A DNA stretch of 64,000 nt from Papaver somniferum. Taxonomy: Eukaryota; Streptophyta; Magnoliopsida; Ranunculales; Papaveraceae. Under the pieces are notes generated by a model. It worked only from the letters and a program-made list of their open reading frames with translations, had not been told where the DNA came from and made no database searches. The position numbers were made by a program, and so were the translations under genes. Shown piece by piece: positions 34,018 through 46,175 of this stretch. The stretch's first letter is position 1; each line of letters starts with the position of its first letter. Location of the stretch: the NCBI RefSeq assembly GCF_003573695.1, contig NC_039363.1, positions 148,894,826 to 148,958,825 on the forward strand. Reading direction: 5' to 3'.

Positions 34018-35043
34018 CTTGTTTTTAGGGTTTTAGATTTATTTTATTTATTATTTTTGTTCTTTTTTATGTTTTTGGGTATTTATCTTGTGTCTACAGG
34101 TTCTGGATCATAAAGAAAATTGAGCCAAAGAGTTTGGTGATTTCATAAAGACTTGGAGCTAAAGATTAAAGAAAAAAGAACAGAAAAGAAGACAATTTTA
34201 TTTTAGGTTTGTTTATTTTTTTTAAAAAAAAAATGTATTAGGGTTTATTTTTGTAATTTTTCTTTATTTTTGGACTTTTGGACTTTGGGACATTATTTTT
34301 TTATTACCCTACGGAAGGGTACTTTAAATATCTGTTTGCAGAGAAGGAGGACAATTACGATATTGTCTCTGCACCTTGGGTTCGTACACTAGACATCGGA
34401 GTCAGTGGCCCGAGTCGACTACAACCGATTCATCCCCCGTCTGGAACGGGAGGTAAGATTCTAAACACTCGCGAATCCCCTGTCAGCGAGTTACTGGACT
34501 CCTTCGTATGCATATATGTTGAGGACTGAATACGACATTTATTTTTCTAGTAAAGGGCAAGGCCTGGCCATACAAGATAAGGGTTCGGATTTCATCACCG
34601 TTCTCTTCTTGCCTTTAGGAACACGTAACCTACGCGAACCTAAGCCTAAAATTTTGACTAGAACGAGACCGATAGGGTAACGAGCTTAACAGGAAAGTCA
34701 TTCGAAAAATATTGGTTACTCTTTTAAGCATACTTCGAAGTTCTTGACGGTTTCTGTAAGTTGAATGCGTGACTGCGCCGCCTTGTAATACCGGTGAGGC
34801 CTTGGGTATCAAAGCTCCACCGAGCTTCCCTCGCCTCTATTCAACTTACGTTAACTCGGATTGATTCCAGAGGGGTTTGCTTAAATTGTAACGAATTCCC
34901 GTTCGAAGGATTAGAAGCTGGTCTAGAAACAATCTAAGTGGAGCCATCATGCTTTTTGTTTGCTAGAAATCAATAGGTTTGATTTGGTTGAGTCGGCCTT
35001 GATCTGTGTTTGCTTACCCTTCCAATTTAGAAAATTCTATTGT
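34018..35043 (+). other. gypsy untranslated leader
   Basis: About 1 kb between PBS and gag. Short open frames exist, but none has recognisable domains. Long leaders are usual in this group. Confidence 0.55.
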
Positions 35044-36419
35044 ATGCCTGAACGTAAAAGAGACGCACTAGGTAGATTTGTTAAAGAGAAACCTAGTAGT
35101 TCGAAGCGTCTCGATTACCTTAATCTAGAAAGTCCGACTTTTGAAGAGTCTGTTTTTGAACGTCTTTGACTGAGGAGAGAATCCATGTTGCTCTAGCGCC
35201 AGAAATGGCAACTTTGAAAGCTTTGTTGAATCCAACTAGTGTATTAAGTTAGCTGAAACGGAGGCACCCTATGAACTGAAACCTGGGACCTTACAGATGC
35301 TCCCAATCTTTTTAGGGAAAGAAAATGAAAACCCTTATTACCATGTTAGGGATTTTGAGGAAATTTGTAGTACTCTAAGAATTAGAGGCTTAGATGATGA
35401 TGCTTTGAAACTTAGGTTATTCCCATTTTCCCTGAAAGATAAGGCCAAGTCGTGGCTATATAGTTTGGACTCCGAGTCAATTGAGACATATGAACAACTT
35501 ACATCTGCCTTTTTCAATAAGTTTTTCCCTAGGCACAAAATCGTCTATTAGGACGCAAATATGCACATTTTCACAACAAGAGGGAGAATCTTTATATAGG
35601 TATTTGGAAAGGTTCAATGATTTATTATCCCAGTGTCCTCATCATGGTTTAGAAAAGGTTAGGCTAGTTCAGATCCTTTATGAGGGTTTAGATTATTCCA
35701 CAACGACCATGGTTGAGTCTCTATGCACTGGTGGATTTGAAAACCAAACTGTTGATGCGGCGATGGAATTTTTTAATGAAATCGCCGAAAAAACCCAGCA
35801 ATGGGAAAATAGTAGGGCACCCCAGAAAACAATTCTTTTAAGTAGAGGAAACGTTAATAGGGTAGAAGGAGGCTATGAATCAGATGCCAAAATTGTGCTA
35901 TAGCAAAAAGGTTAGAAGCCTTAGAAGTGGGCCAGACTAGTGGTAGAGTGGAGCCTTTTTGGGAAGGCCAGAATATTGAAGAGCACCAATGCTCTTTATA
36001 ATAACACTAGATTTGATAACCGTCAAAAGATTGACCCATATTCAGAAACCTATAATCCTGGTTGGAGAAACCATCCGAACCTTTCGTGGTCTAAGGGCCA
36101 AAGTCAAGGTCAGTTTAGTAATTCTAATGCTCCCCCAGGTTTTGGCTATACTAAGAATCCTTCAGGACTAGCTCAGTTTCAGAATCAGTCAGATAAGAAA
36201 ATCCTAAGTTTAGAGGAATCTCTCGCCTTGTTAACTCAGCAAACTGCAAAATTTCAGTTATCCGTAGAACAGAGTCTACAAGCTAGTAACAGGATAGGAC
36301 AAGAAAATAGTCAGGCTATTTCCGAGTTAAAAACCCAGGTTGGTCTGATAAGTGATTCTTTGAGAGAAAAAAGTTTCCTAGTCAAACACAACCCAACCCT
36401 AGAGGAGTTCATGAATTAG
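35044..36419 (+). pseudogene. gypsy gag, broken
   Basis: The likely start at 35044 opens MPERKRDALGRFVKEKP, a common Athila gag N-terminus, but stops at 35169. The retrotransposon-gag domain follows in other frames: FFLGKENENPYYHVRDFEE-type start at about 35310, LFPFSLKDKAKSWLYSL at about 35420-35470, then FSQQEGESLYRYLERFNDLL and MVESLCTGGF up to about 35750. The C-terminal part (35940-36419) has Gln/Asn-rich linker and a coiled stretch near its end. At least two frameshifts are present; no zinc knuckle was seen. Confidence 0.85.
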
Positions 36420-36762
36420 GTGCAAAACCATCGAATCAATTGAATGTTGTTAGAACCCTTAGAAGTGGTAGAGTTGTAGACAATAAGGTAACCATGCCCG
36501 ATAGTGAACATACTGTAGTTCACCCCTCAGATCTCACCTCTCAGGACCAGTAGCTGAGAGACTGATAAAGTTTCTGATGATGTGAATTCGGTTCCTGAAA
36601 GGTCTGATTTTAGCCTAGAGCCCCATTTCCTCAGCTATTAGTACCAACAAAGAAGGAATCGAACTTTAATGACATAGTGGAGGTTTTTAAGCAAGTTACC
36701 ATAAACCTTCCTTATTAGATGCAATTAGGCAAATTCCTGCTTATGCCAAGTTCCTTAAGGAT

Positions 36763-37308
36763 ATGTGTACGCGAAAGCGAAAACTTAGCGTCCATAAGAA
36801 AGCCTTTTTAGCTAGTCACGTAAGTTCAATCATTCAGAACACCACAACTCCAAAGTACAAAGACCCAGGTTCTCCTACCATTGCTTGCACAATAGGTAAC
36901 TTCCGGGTAGAAAAAGCTTTACTTGACTTAGGAGCCAGTGTGAACTTACTGCCATTCCATGTATACTTACAGCTAGGACTTGGTGAAATGAAACCTACTC
37001 AGATGACACTGCAGTTAGCTGATAGGTCTGTTAAAATCCCTCGAGGTGTTATCGAGGATGTTCTTATTGAGGTCGACAAGTTTATTTATCCAGTGGATTT
37101 CGTGGTCCTAGATACCCAACCTGTCCCTGACCCAGAGAACCAGATACCTGTGATTTTAGGTCGCCCATTTTTAGCTACGTCTAATGCGATCATTAACTGT
37201 CGAAATGGTGTGATGAGTTTATCTTTTGGTAATATGACTATGGAGATGAACATTTTTAATGTCAGTAAGCAACCTCATGAGCTAGATGACACATGTGTTG
37301 AGAGGTGA
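36763..37308 (+). pseudogene. gypsy aspartic protease region
   Basis: Continuous frame with the active-site motif LLDLGASVNLLPF at about 36917-36957 and the conserved PVILGRPFLATSNAIINCRNG block at about 37146-37210, both hallmarks of Athila-type proteases that process Gag-Pol. A frame break at 37290-37310 separates it from the downstream connector (37286-37651). It is part of a broken polyprotein. Confidence 0.85.
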
Positions 37309-37623
37309 ACATGATAGAAGCCTTAGTTCAGGAGTCATTACCAAACATTTGTCTGAAGACCCATTAGAAAGTTGTCTATCCCATTTTGGTTTAGATTTTG
37401 ACGACGATAGCACTATTGAACAGGTGAATGCTCTATTAGATTCTACCCCTGTGTTAGACACTGATAGATGGAAAGCTAGGTTCGAACCGTTACCAGTTTC
37501 TGAGACTACCCTAATTCCTTCTTTAGAAGAGCCCCCAAAGTTGGACCTTAAACCACTACCCGATACTCTAAAGTATGTGTTTTTAGGCCCATCTGAGACT
37601 TTACCTGTGATTGTAGCTTCCAT

Positions 37624-38631
37624 TTGGATAGTGATCAGGAAAGTAGGCTAGTAAATGTACTTCAAGACAATAAGGAAGCTTTAGGGTGGACTATAGCAGA
37701 CATTAAGGGTATAAGTCCTACTGTGTGTATGCATCAGATTCATTTAGAGGAAGACTCCAAACCTTCTAGGGAGATGCAACGTCGACTGAACCCTAACATG
37801 AAAGAGGTAGTTCGAAAAGAGGTGCTTAAGTTGTTAGATGCGGGTATTATTTACCCAATTTCAGACAGTAAGTGGGTCAGCCCTGTTCAGGTTGTCCCCA
37901 AGAAATCAGGTATCACTGTAGTCCAGAATGATAATAATGAATTAATCCCAACCCGAGTGACCACGGGATGGCTGTGTGTATTGACTATAGGAAATTGAAC
38001 AAGGTCACAAGGAAGGATCACTTTCCCCTTCCTTTTATCGACCAAATGCTAGAGCGATTAGCTGGACATAGTCACTATTGCTTCTTAGATGGCTACTCCG
38101 GTTATAATCAGATCGTTATTGCCCCAGAAGACCAAGAGAAAACCACTTTTACCTGTCCCTTTGGTACCTTTGCGTATAGACGCATGCCTTTCGGGCTATG
38201 TAATGCCCCTGCAACTTTTCAGCGTTGTATGATGAGCATATTTTCTGATATGGTAGAACGGTTCTTAGAGGTCTTTATGGATGATTTTTCAGTGTTTGGT
38301 TCATCTTTCGATGAGTGCTTGCATCATTTGACATTAGTGTTGACTAGGTGTAAGGAAAAAAATTTAGTGCTTAATTGGGAAAAATGCCATTTCATGGTTA
38401 AATCAGGAATTGTTAGGGCACATCGTCTCTTCAAAGGGTATAGAGGTAGACAAAGCCAAAGTTGACCTTATTAAGACTTTACAGGTCCCAAAAACCGTAA
38501 AAGATATTAGGTCATTCCTAGGGCATGCAGGTTTTTACCGTCGATTCATTAAGGATTTTAGCTTGATTTCTAGACCTCTTTGCAATTTGCTTGCAAAGAT
38601 GTTAAGTTTGTCTTTGATGATGCTTGTTTAG
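37624..38631 (+). pseudogene. gypsy reverse transcriptase, two frameshifts
   Basis: RT begins with KEVVRKEVLKLLDAGIIYPI and WVSPVQVVPKKSG, then after a frameshift near 37970 VCIDYRKLNKVTRKDHFPLP, FGLCNAPATFQRCM, and the catalytic FMDD box at about 38273-38286. A second frameshift near 38415 leads to LGHIVSSKGIEVD and FLGHAGFYRRFIKDFS. All core RT blocks are present, but not in one frame. Confidence 0.9.
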
Positions 38632-39230
38632 AGGCTTTTGAGAAGCTTAAAACTTTACTCACTACTGCCCCGATAGTCCAGGCACCTAACTGGAACCTAC
38701 CCTTTGAATTATGTGTGATGCTTCAGATTATGCTATAGGCGTTGTTAGGTCAACGAGAAAACAAATTACTCATGTGATTTATATGCTAGCAAAACTCTGA
38801 ATGATGCCCAAATGAACTATACAACTACCGAGAAGGAATTTAGCCATCGTGTTTGCCTTGGATAAGTTTAGATCCTATATTAGGTTCTAAGATCGTAATC
38901 TATACTGATCATGCTGCTTTGAAATACCTTTTGTCTAAGAAGGATACCAAACCTAGATTGATTAGATGGATCCTTTGTTACAAGATTTTTGTCCAGACAT
39001 TAGAGACAAAAGGGGTGCAGAGAATGTAGTAACAGCCACTTGTCTAGGCTAGTTGTTAGTTCCCCTAATAATTCCCTTCCTATAAGGGATAGTTTCCTGA
39101 TGAAAAATTGTTCTCTGTTTCCCAATCACCTTGGTATGCAAATATAGTGAATTATCTGTTACTGGTCGAATGCCTCAACATTGGGGTAAGCAAGATCGTT
39201 CTAGGTTTTTAGCCGAGGTTAATCATTTCT
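38632..39230 (+). pseudogene. gypsy RNase H region, decayed
   Basis: Lies between RT and integrase. Fragments in several frames (for example AKTLNDAQMNYTTTEKE at about 38790-38835 and a YTDHAALKYLL block around 38903-38935) identify Ty3-type RNase H. Small deletions and stops prevent any continuous frame. Confidence 0.7.
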
Positions 39231-40458
39231 TTTGAGACGATCCTTATCTGTTTAAGTATTGTCCGGAACAGATTATTAGGAGATGTGTATCTGAGAGTGA
39301 CCAGTCTAGTATTATCCTTTGTCATGAACATGCATGTGGGGGTCATTTTAGTGCTAAGAAGACTGCTAAGATTTTGCAGTGCGGATTTTACTGGCCTCTT
39401 AAGATTGTTTTTTTCCCATAGTCATTGTGTTTCTTGTGAGCGTTGCCAGAAGCTAGGAACCATTTCCCGTAGAAATATGATGCCTTTGAACCCTATTTTA
39501 GTGATTGAGGTCTTTGATGTGTGGGGCATTGATTTATGGGTCCATTTCCTATTTCGTTTGGTTATCTTTACATACTTGTCGCTGTAGACTATGTGTCTAA
39601 GTGGGTTGAGGCGGTTCCGTGTAAAACGAATGACCACAGGGTCATAGTCCAGTTTTTGAAAGAGAATATACTTACACGTTTTGGTACGCCGCGAGCTATA
39701 ATTAGTGATGGAGGTTCACACTTTTGTAATAGACCGTTTCTCTTTTAATGAAACAATACGGTATGACCCATAAAGTAGCAACCCCATATCACCCTCAGAC
39801 TAGTGGTCAGGTAGAGGTTTCCAATAGGGAAATTAAACGTATTCTAGAGAAAACAGTTAATCCAAACAGGAAAGACTGGTCGTCGAGGCTTACTGATGCC
39901 TTATGGGCTTACCGTACTGCGTTTAAGACACCCATTGGAATGTCACCTTATCGTTTAGTGTTTGGAAAGGCATGTCACCTGCCTGTTGAGTTAGAGCATC
40001 GAGCCTATTGGGCTATTAAGAACTTAAACTTTTCACTTGACAAGGCAGGAGCTCAAAGAAATCTCCAGCTCAATGAGTTGGACGAGATTCGTAGAGATGC
40101 ATACGATAGTGCTAAGGAGTATAAGAACAAAATGAAACTTGTGCATGATAGGAATATTTTACGAAAGTCATTTTCTCCAGGTCAAAAAGTTCTTCTGTAT
40201 GACACTCGTTTGCATCTATTCCCCGGGAAGTTGCGCTCTCGGTGGACCGGTCCTTTTGTGGTCCGTACTGTTTTTCCTCATGGCGCTGTTGAGATTGAGA
40301 CACCAGATGGTAGTAGTTCTTCGAAGGTTAATGGTCAGCGATTGAAGCCCTTTTTAGAGCCTTTTCCTACAGGTGATGTTAGGAGGTCCCTCTGGAGGAC
40401 CCTGTTTACCTTGATTGACCATCGAGGCGATTTTGTATGTTGTATAATATTTTTGTAG
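39231..40458 (+). pseudogene. gypsy integrase, two or three frame breaks
   Basis: A zinc-binding H2C2 region (HEHACGGHF-type, about 39327; CVSCERCQKLG at about 39427-39460) is followed by the catalytic core: [16 protein letters not shown] at about 39517-39555, [26 protein letters not shown] (about 39700-39730), and [17 protein letters not shown] (about 39787-39840). A C-terminal part with [24 protein letters not shown] ends at 40458. The DDE residues are visible, but the frame is interrupted near 39540 and at 39748. Confidence 0.9.
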
Positions 40459-41606
40459 GTTTTTGGTTACACTTCACCCAGGTACTATCTTTCCGACTTC
40501 TCTCTTTACTATTTCCTCATGTTACTTATATTTTTGGTACTGTTCTTTGATTAGAAACATTGAGGACAATGTTAGATTTAAGTTTGGGGGTGGGGTAGAA
40601 CTTTTTGTTACCTTTTCGTTGCAATAAATAAACTCCAGAGCCTAGAAATTTATGCCTATTAAGAATGGCACTAACCAATCTAAGTGGATGGAAGCATTTT
40701 TGGTTTTAGGAGTTGAGGAACCAATATGACTAGATGGCAACATCTAAAGAGTCTATTCATAAAATCACAGAGCTCAGGTGTTAGAAATAACATGATAGTT
40801 TCACCATATCTCGTTGAGTCCTTTTCACTTATGTTTTTATTTTGTTTTGTTTTTAAACTAGGTTTCTCTAAGTGATTAAGTGGGGCTCACGATTCAAGTT
40901 GTTACCAATGCTAGGGTGAATTACAGTGATTGAGATACAAAAAAAAAAAAACTGAGACCAGACCATCAGACCAACTGGAATAAATTCAATAAAGTCGACC
41001 ACTGGAACCCTTGTATATGCCAGTTGTGTTGACCTAGAGTTAGGATTATCAATCACTGGTTCTCTTGTATATGCCAGTGTGTTGATATTAGTCAGACTAG
41101 TATCTCAGTCCATTAGGATAGGTTCATTTTTGCGGAGGCCTTCAGACAGATATGAGAAACACCGTTCACCTAGTAAACATCAAAACCATCCATGTTTTTC
41201 TCTATATCCATCTTCTTGATCTATCCATGTGATTAGTTTCGACTCCGGATATTGATGTCCATAGTGCAACTATCTGAGTAGAGCTCTGTCACTTATATAT
41301 GAATTTTAGTATTCTTGAGTGCAAACTCGTGTACAACAATTGGAATTTCGCATCAAGGTACTTCCTCCTGTAGTTAATAAGTATGCCAACCAAGGAGATT
41401 TTTTAGTGCCTTCCAAGGTTCTGTGTAGATAACTAGGGTCTGGAGTATAAAGGTTTTGTGGGTATACCTCTGGTAAGCCCTCCGGAGACAACACTCCGCC
41501 ACTAGAAACACCCAGGGGTTCAAAGGCTTATTGCATACGCTAAATGCCTGCGACAGTGAGTTAGGATTTTATTTTACTTGATTTGCTCGAATACTAGCAA
41601 ATAATA
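40459..41606 (+). other. gypsy 3' non-coding region
   Basis: Between integrase and the purine tract. In Athila elements this is where an env-like gene may lie, but no open frame longer than about 60 codons or any membrane-protein pattern was seen here. Confidence 0.55.
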
Positions 41607-41620
41607 AGTTTGGGGGTATT
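41607..41620 (+). other. Polypurine tract of the gypsy element
   Basis: AAGTTTGGGGGTATT directly precedes the 3' LTR start TGATAGACGC at 41621. Confidence 0.75.
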
Positions 41621-43310
41621 TGATAGACGCACTTATGTGTCTATTATATCTCAATTGTATATATTGTTAGTGCTCGATTTTATACTTATTTGGTTATTTT
41701 ATGTCTTTGTAGGTGTTTTTGGAGAAATAAGCTTTTGCGGGAAAATTGGCTCGAAAAGTGGTATTTGCGCTCGTGGGAGAAAATTACTATTCGGACTCTC
41801 AGTTTTGATAAGGGGAACCTCAAATGATAAGGGGTACTCAATTGCTATTCGCACCCCTTCAGAGGATAGGGGCACTCCACCTCATGACTTTCATACGAAC
41901 AGAAAATGGTGGGAAATTTGTTTGGTTTCTGCGTGAACTTCTGAAGATGGACTTGACCAAGATTGTTGCATATTTCTTCATGGGAATGATATGGTACTAC
42001 CCTGGTTCATCAAAACAGGGTTGGTAAGACTTGTAGATACGAAGACAAGGGGACAGAAATCGAGTTTAGGTAAAACAGGGAAGTTCAAGTTTTTTCGGGT
42101 ATTTGCTGCTATATTTATGGAAGCTATGTGGGAGATATTCTCGAGAACTTGATCACAAAAGGGAAGAGGAGATAAACAGGGGAAGTACGTACGGTGCTTA
42201 GATGAAAGAATACGAGAGTTTCTCCGGTTGGAAGTAAAACAGGGACGTGCATGTTTCGAGTTTTCTTTATCTTGATTTGGAGAATATTTGGAAGATTATG
42301 TGAAGATTGTGAGATGATATGAACCTCCAGATTTATTCTATACGCTGAGTAGAGCTTGGATAACTGCATGAGACGCGTACAAAGAGTTTGGAAAGAAAGG
42401 AAAAGCCGAGACTTTTGGTTGAAGAAAAAGGAGATTTTTTGGAGATTAAATCGACCTGTGGTCTATAAAAGGAGTTGGGATAACTCATAGAAGGGGGACG
42501 AAACCTTAGGAGAAGTTTAGAACACCACAGAGCTCCAGAGATCGAGTTGCAGGAAAATACAATATTCTGCTGATGCTGCTGAAGAGGAAGAACACGAAGA
42601 ACATTGACGCACAAGAATCTGTCACAGAACACTATCGTTATTCAACAGAAGAACCCATCTATCGTTTATCAACAGTAATTGCATTAGGTCTTTAGCTACT
42701 GTTTCCTCTTTGTAACAGAGATTCTGCAACACCTTCACACTGTTGCGAATCGGCTGTGTTATCACTTTTTCACCTCCTTGTACACTTTTGAGCTATAAAA
42801 ACATACTTTGAGAACATGGTTAATATGAGGAGCTAAACCCCATTGCTGAGGCGATAGAGGAAGCTATTTTTCCAACAAAAAGTGGTATATTTTATTTTAT
42901 CTTTTTATCTGCAATAATTATATGATTACTTGCCTTGAACTATTATTGAATATGATTTTTATTTGAGTGATTGTGATTTATTTTGATGGAGTATGCTTAG
43001 TTTTAAGACTTTTGATGCTTCATACTTGGTATTTACAATTATTACTTTTGAAAATCTACTTATTGCAATATTTTAGAATCAAATTAAACGAGAAAATTGC
43101 ATAAATATAAGTATTGGTTTAATCACTTTAAACTTGGAAAATAGTGGAATCTTAGCCTCAGTGTTTCTTTTAATATTGATATCATCTTTGATTGAGTTTG
43201 CTATAATTTTTAGTGAGTTTTCTATTTTAATGTTAGAATTTAAGTCTGATTAATATCCTTCGCAAGTCTGAGAATCGAACCACTTTTACCACTATCTACA
43301 AATCACATCA
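41621..43310 (+). repeat. 3' LTR of the gypsy element
   Basis: 1690 bp, TGATAGACGCACTTATG to CAAATCACATCA. Contains a ~119-bp segment (about 41974-42100) absent from the 5' LTR. Followed by the GTTAA target duplication at 43311-43315. Confidence 0.95.
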
Positions 43311-44700
43311 GTTAACGCCCAAGAGAATTAGCAATAAATAGCTTTATTAAACGCTGCTTTAGTATTATGCCTTTTATCTATAAAAATTCTCCAATTTCTT
43401 TCTTTCCAAATGCTCCACAGAATAGCTGCAAGAATCATGTTTCATACTGCAGTACTAACCTTTGCTATGTTGCAAAAGATGCCAAGAATGAAGAGCAGCA
43501 GTAGTTTCACCATGCATAGAGAAAAATCAATGCATCTTTCCCAAAAACTTATCCCATACTGATCTAACAAAACTGCAATGCAAAAAGAGATGAGCAATGG
43601 ACTCATTCTCATTACAGAAAACGCAAGTACCTAGCACATCCACTCCTCTTCTGATGAGAAAATCTCTTGTTGATAACCTGTCATGAGAAATTAAACATAA
43701 GAAGAAACTAATTTTTGGAGGACACTTCAGCTTCCATATATGAACAAATATAGAATTAACAGGCTCAACATCATTATCCAGAGTAAGATTATCATATAAA
43801 TATTTAACAAAAAATTGCTTATCTTTAGTCAGAGACCGTTGAAGCTCATCCTCTTCACCTTGGATAAAACTGAAAGAAGCCAGGTCTGAAGAAAGCAGAT
43901 TCAATTTCACTCTTGTTGCAGCATTTATTCTTCTAGGAAATCTCAATTAATATATTTACCAACAGCTACACCCATTTCAGCAACAGATAAGTGTTTTCCT
44001 CTAGCTAGAGCATATAAGTTTCGGTAGCAGGTTTTGATTGGATGATCATACAGACAATTATCAACTCAGAATCTAGTTTTAGAGCCATTGTTCACTTTAA
44101 ATTTCACATACCTGATGAAAGATGTGTTGCATTTCATAATAGTTTTCGAAACAGGAGTACCAAAAGAACATTTAGGAGTCTTTGTAACCAAAAAATCCTC
44201 ACCAACACCATATTTTCCGGTTGTAATTGATTTCCAAAGAGTATTTTCTTCAACTGCATATCTCCAAGACCATTTACACAAGAATGCTTGATTAAACTTT
44301 TGGAAATTTTAATTCCCAATCCACTAAACCTTTTTCTTCTACATAGAACATCCACTTAACTGGATGAACTTTTCTTCTACCTTTCTTATCATGCCAAAGA
44401 AAATCTCTCATTATCTTCTCCAGCTTCTTAATATAACATACATAGGCATATCAAAGAGAGACATAGAGTACACAGGCAAACTAGATAAGACATTGTTGAT
44501 GAGTGTGATTTTCCCAGCTCTTGAAAGTAAAGGTTTTTTTCCAGCCAGCTAACTTAGCCAAACATCTTTCAATTACTTTATCTCATTAAGCATTACCACC
44601 ACTTTTATCTCCCCAAGGAAGACCCAAATAAGTAATCGGAAGAACACCGTTATAACAGCACAAATGGAAGAAAATTTTGAGAAATCTCCATCCAAACCAA
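43311..44700 (-). pseudogene. LINE ORF2 fragment (RT thumb plus zinc-binding domain), continues across the gypsy
   Basis: The clearest part is 43946-43527: FVHIWKLKCPPKISFFLCLISHDRLSTRDFL followed by CVFCNENESIAHLFLHC, which is the zf-RVT domain of plant LINEs. Upstream on the same strand, 44355-44066 gives KFSGLGIKISKSLIK-like and CKWSWRYA sequence, and near 44635-44590 an ITYLGLPWGDKSGGN thumb motif. RNase H is absent or too decayed. The gypsy inserted into its 3' portion, and its poly-A end is at about 32216. Confidence 0.75.
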
Positions 44701-44762
44701 CTCCATATATCTTATTTTTAGTTTGAGTGTTTTTCTAATTAATATAACTCCATGAAGTGTCA

Positions 44763-44765
44763 TTA
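44763..44765. repeat. TTA target duplication of the Harbinger element, left
   Basis: TTA immediately before the terminal inverted repeat GGGCAACTCC; partner at 57973-57975. Confidence 0.75.
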
Positions 44766-44918
44766 GGGCAACTCCTATGGAGTAACAATAAATCCATATC
44801 TTTCGGATCATCCACTTTTTATGGATAAAAAATTTCATTATGGGTAGAATTTAGGTCCATATCTTTCTGAAGTCTAAATGGTACTCCGCTTATATGTGGA
44901 GTAGGCTGTGGAGTAGTC

Positions 44919-45062
44919 CATCCGGTCACTGAATGACCGGATACATCATCCGGACACTCAGTGTTCGGATATAGTTTTTTTTATTTTTTTCCTGTCATCC
45001 GGTCACTTAGTCATCGGATGAAATAATTTGCTTTATCTATCCGATCACTCAGTCACCGGATG
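44919..45062. repeat. Four palindromic subterminal repeats at the Harbinger left end
   Basis: Imperfect palindromes of 23-25 bp at 44919-44942, 44947-44970, 44996-45020 and 45039-45062, each built as CATCCGGTCACT...AGTGACCGGATG with variations. One more lies near the right end at 57829-57853. Palindromic subterminal repeats are typical binding sites for transposase or its Myb-like partner; binding is inferred. Confidence 0.7.
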
Positions 45063-45188
45063 AGTGTTCAAAAAATTCAAAAAAAAAAGTGATCGTTCAC
45101 CGGTCGGATTTTTGGCTATAAAAACGTCTCTTGGCTTTGTTGTTCTCTCTCAATCTATTCTAGCCAGCCTTCTACCAATCTACTTCAA

Positions 45189-46175
45189 ATGAGAGCTCCA
45201 AATTATATTTTAGAAGAAGATCTGCACTTGTTACAGCATACATCAATTTTGGAGGTGATGGTGCTGTTGGAGTTCAACAGAGAAAAGGAAAATTATGGGG
45301 GAAGATCATACCATACTTCAATGAAAAACGAAAAATCCATATAAACGTAATCAACACAGCCTGGAGAATCGATTATTGGTTATAAAGAAAGAAACCCGTA
45401 ATTTTGTTTCTCTCATTGGCAAGGTTTTTCGAAAGAAAAGTAGCGGTTGGGCACCCGAAGACTTGGTAAGACTCTTGTTGCTCAAATTAAGTTTTTTAGT
45501 GTAATTTCAATTCAATTTTAAGTACCAATTGCTTATATTGTGTAGGATTTGAAGATTTTTTATCTTGTGTTATTGAATTTTAACCCCACAAATTTCAATT
45601 GTAGACTCACCAAGCACGGATCGAGTACACAAGAATCTATCGTAAACCATTTCCATATGAAGAAGCTTACAAACTCTTCAAATATGTAAAGGGTTATGAC
45701 TATACAAAATATACCGATGAGGATGAAGAAGACTTTCCCGATGCAACTATTCCGACCGTTGAACCTGATAGAGAAAACGAAGAAAGGGAAGAAGAACAAC
45801 AAGAACAAGAACTAGATGAAGAAGATGAAGTCGAAGCCGGTGATGGAGTAAGGGTATCTGTCCACCCTCCCTATAAACCAACACCAAATGTTGAAATTGA
45901 AAAAGATCACCTAAAGAAAAAAAACAAGAGGCATCAAACACAATAAAGCGCTTAAGAAGGCTAAATACACCGGAGAGAATTCGTCTTCCTCAACCGATTC
46001 TATATTCTCCCAAAGCTCCGATAAAATCATCTCATATCTCAAAGAAAAAGATGCAACAAAGTCAGTTGCTACTCTAGAAGAGAATGCAATGATTGATCGT
46101 CGTCTCAAAGCCGAAGAAGCAAGACGTGAGCAAGAGTTGATCACAATGGACATGTCCAGGTTGAGTTCCATTTAA
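45189..46175 (+). pseudogene. Harbinger helper gene (Myb/trihelix plus NAM-associated C-terminus), frameshifted
   Basis: The ATG at 45189 gives MRAPNYILEED, then a frameshift near 45222 is needed to read INFGGDGAVGVQQRKGKLWG and YFNEKRKIHINVINTAWRI, the Myb-like DNA-binding domain seen in plant annotations as glutathione S-transferase T3-like or Myb-like. An intron with GTAAG at about 45465 and TTGTAG ending at about 45604 precedes ARIEYTRIYRKPFPYEEAYKLF, a strongly acidic stretch, and after another frameshift near 45944 a Lys/Glu-rich helical NAM-associated tail ending at 46175. In active elements this protein carries the transposase to DNA. Confidence 0.75.

Larger units (their letters stand above)
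32424..43310 (+). mobile_element. Ty3/gypsy LTR retrotransposon, Athila-like
   Basis: A 10,887-bp element bounded by GTTAA target duplications (32419-32423 and 43311-43315), with TG...CA LTRs, a PBS beginning TGGCGCCG, gag, protease, RT, RNase H and integrase in gypsy order, and a purine tract before the 3' LTR. Protease and RT motifs and the lack of a chromodomain fit the Athila/Tat group. There is about 1.1 kb of non-coding DNA after integrase and no env-like frame. Coding regions are broken by several frameshifts and stops. Confidence 0.95.

Noticed and set aside
34278..34529. 83-codon frame in the gypsy leader
   Set aside because: No recognisable domain; lies upstream of gag in an untranslated leader.
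40459..41606. env-like gene of the Athila element
   Set aside because: No open frame of useful length or transmembrane pattern was found after integrase.
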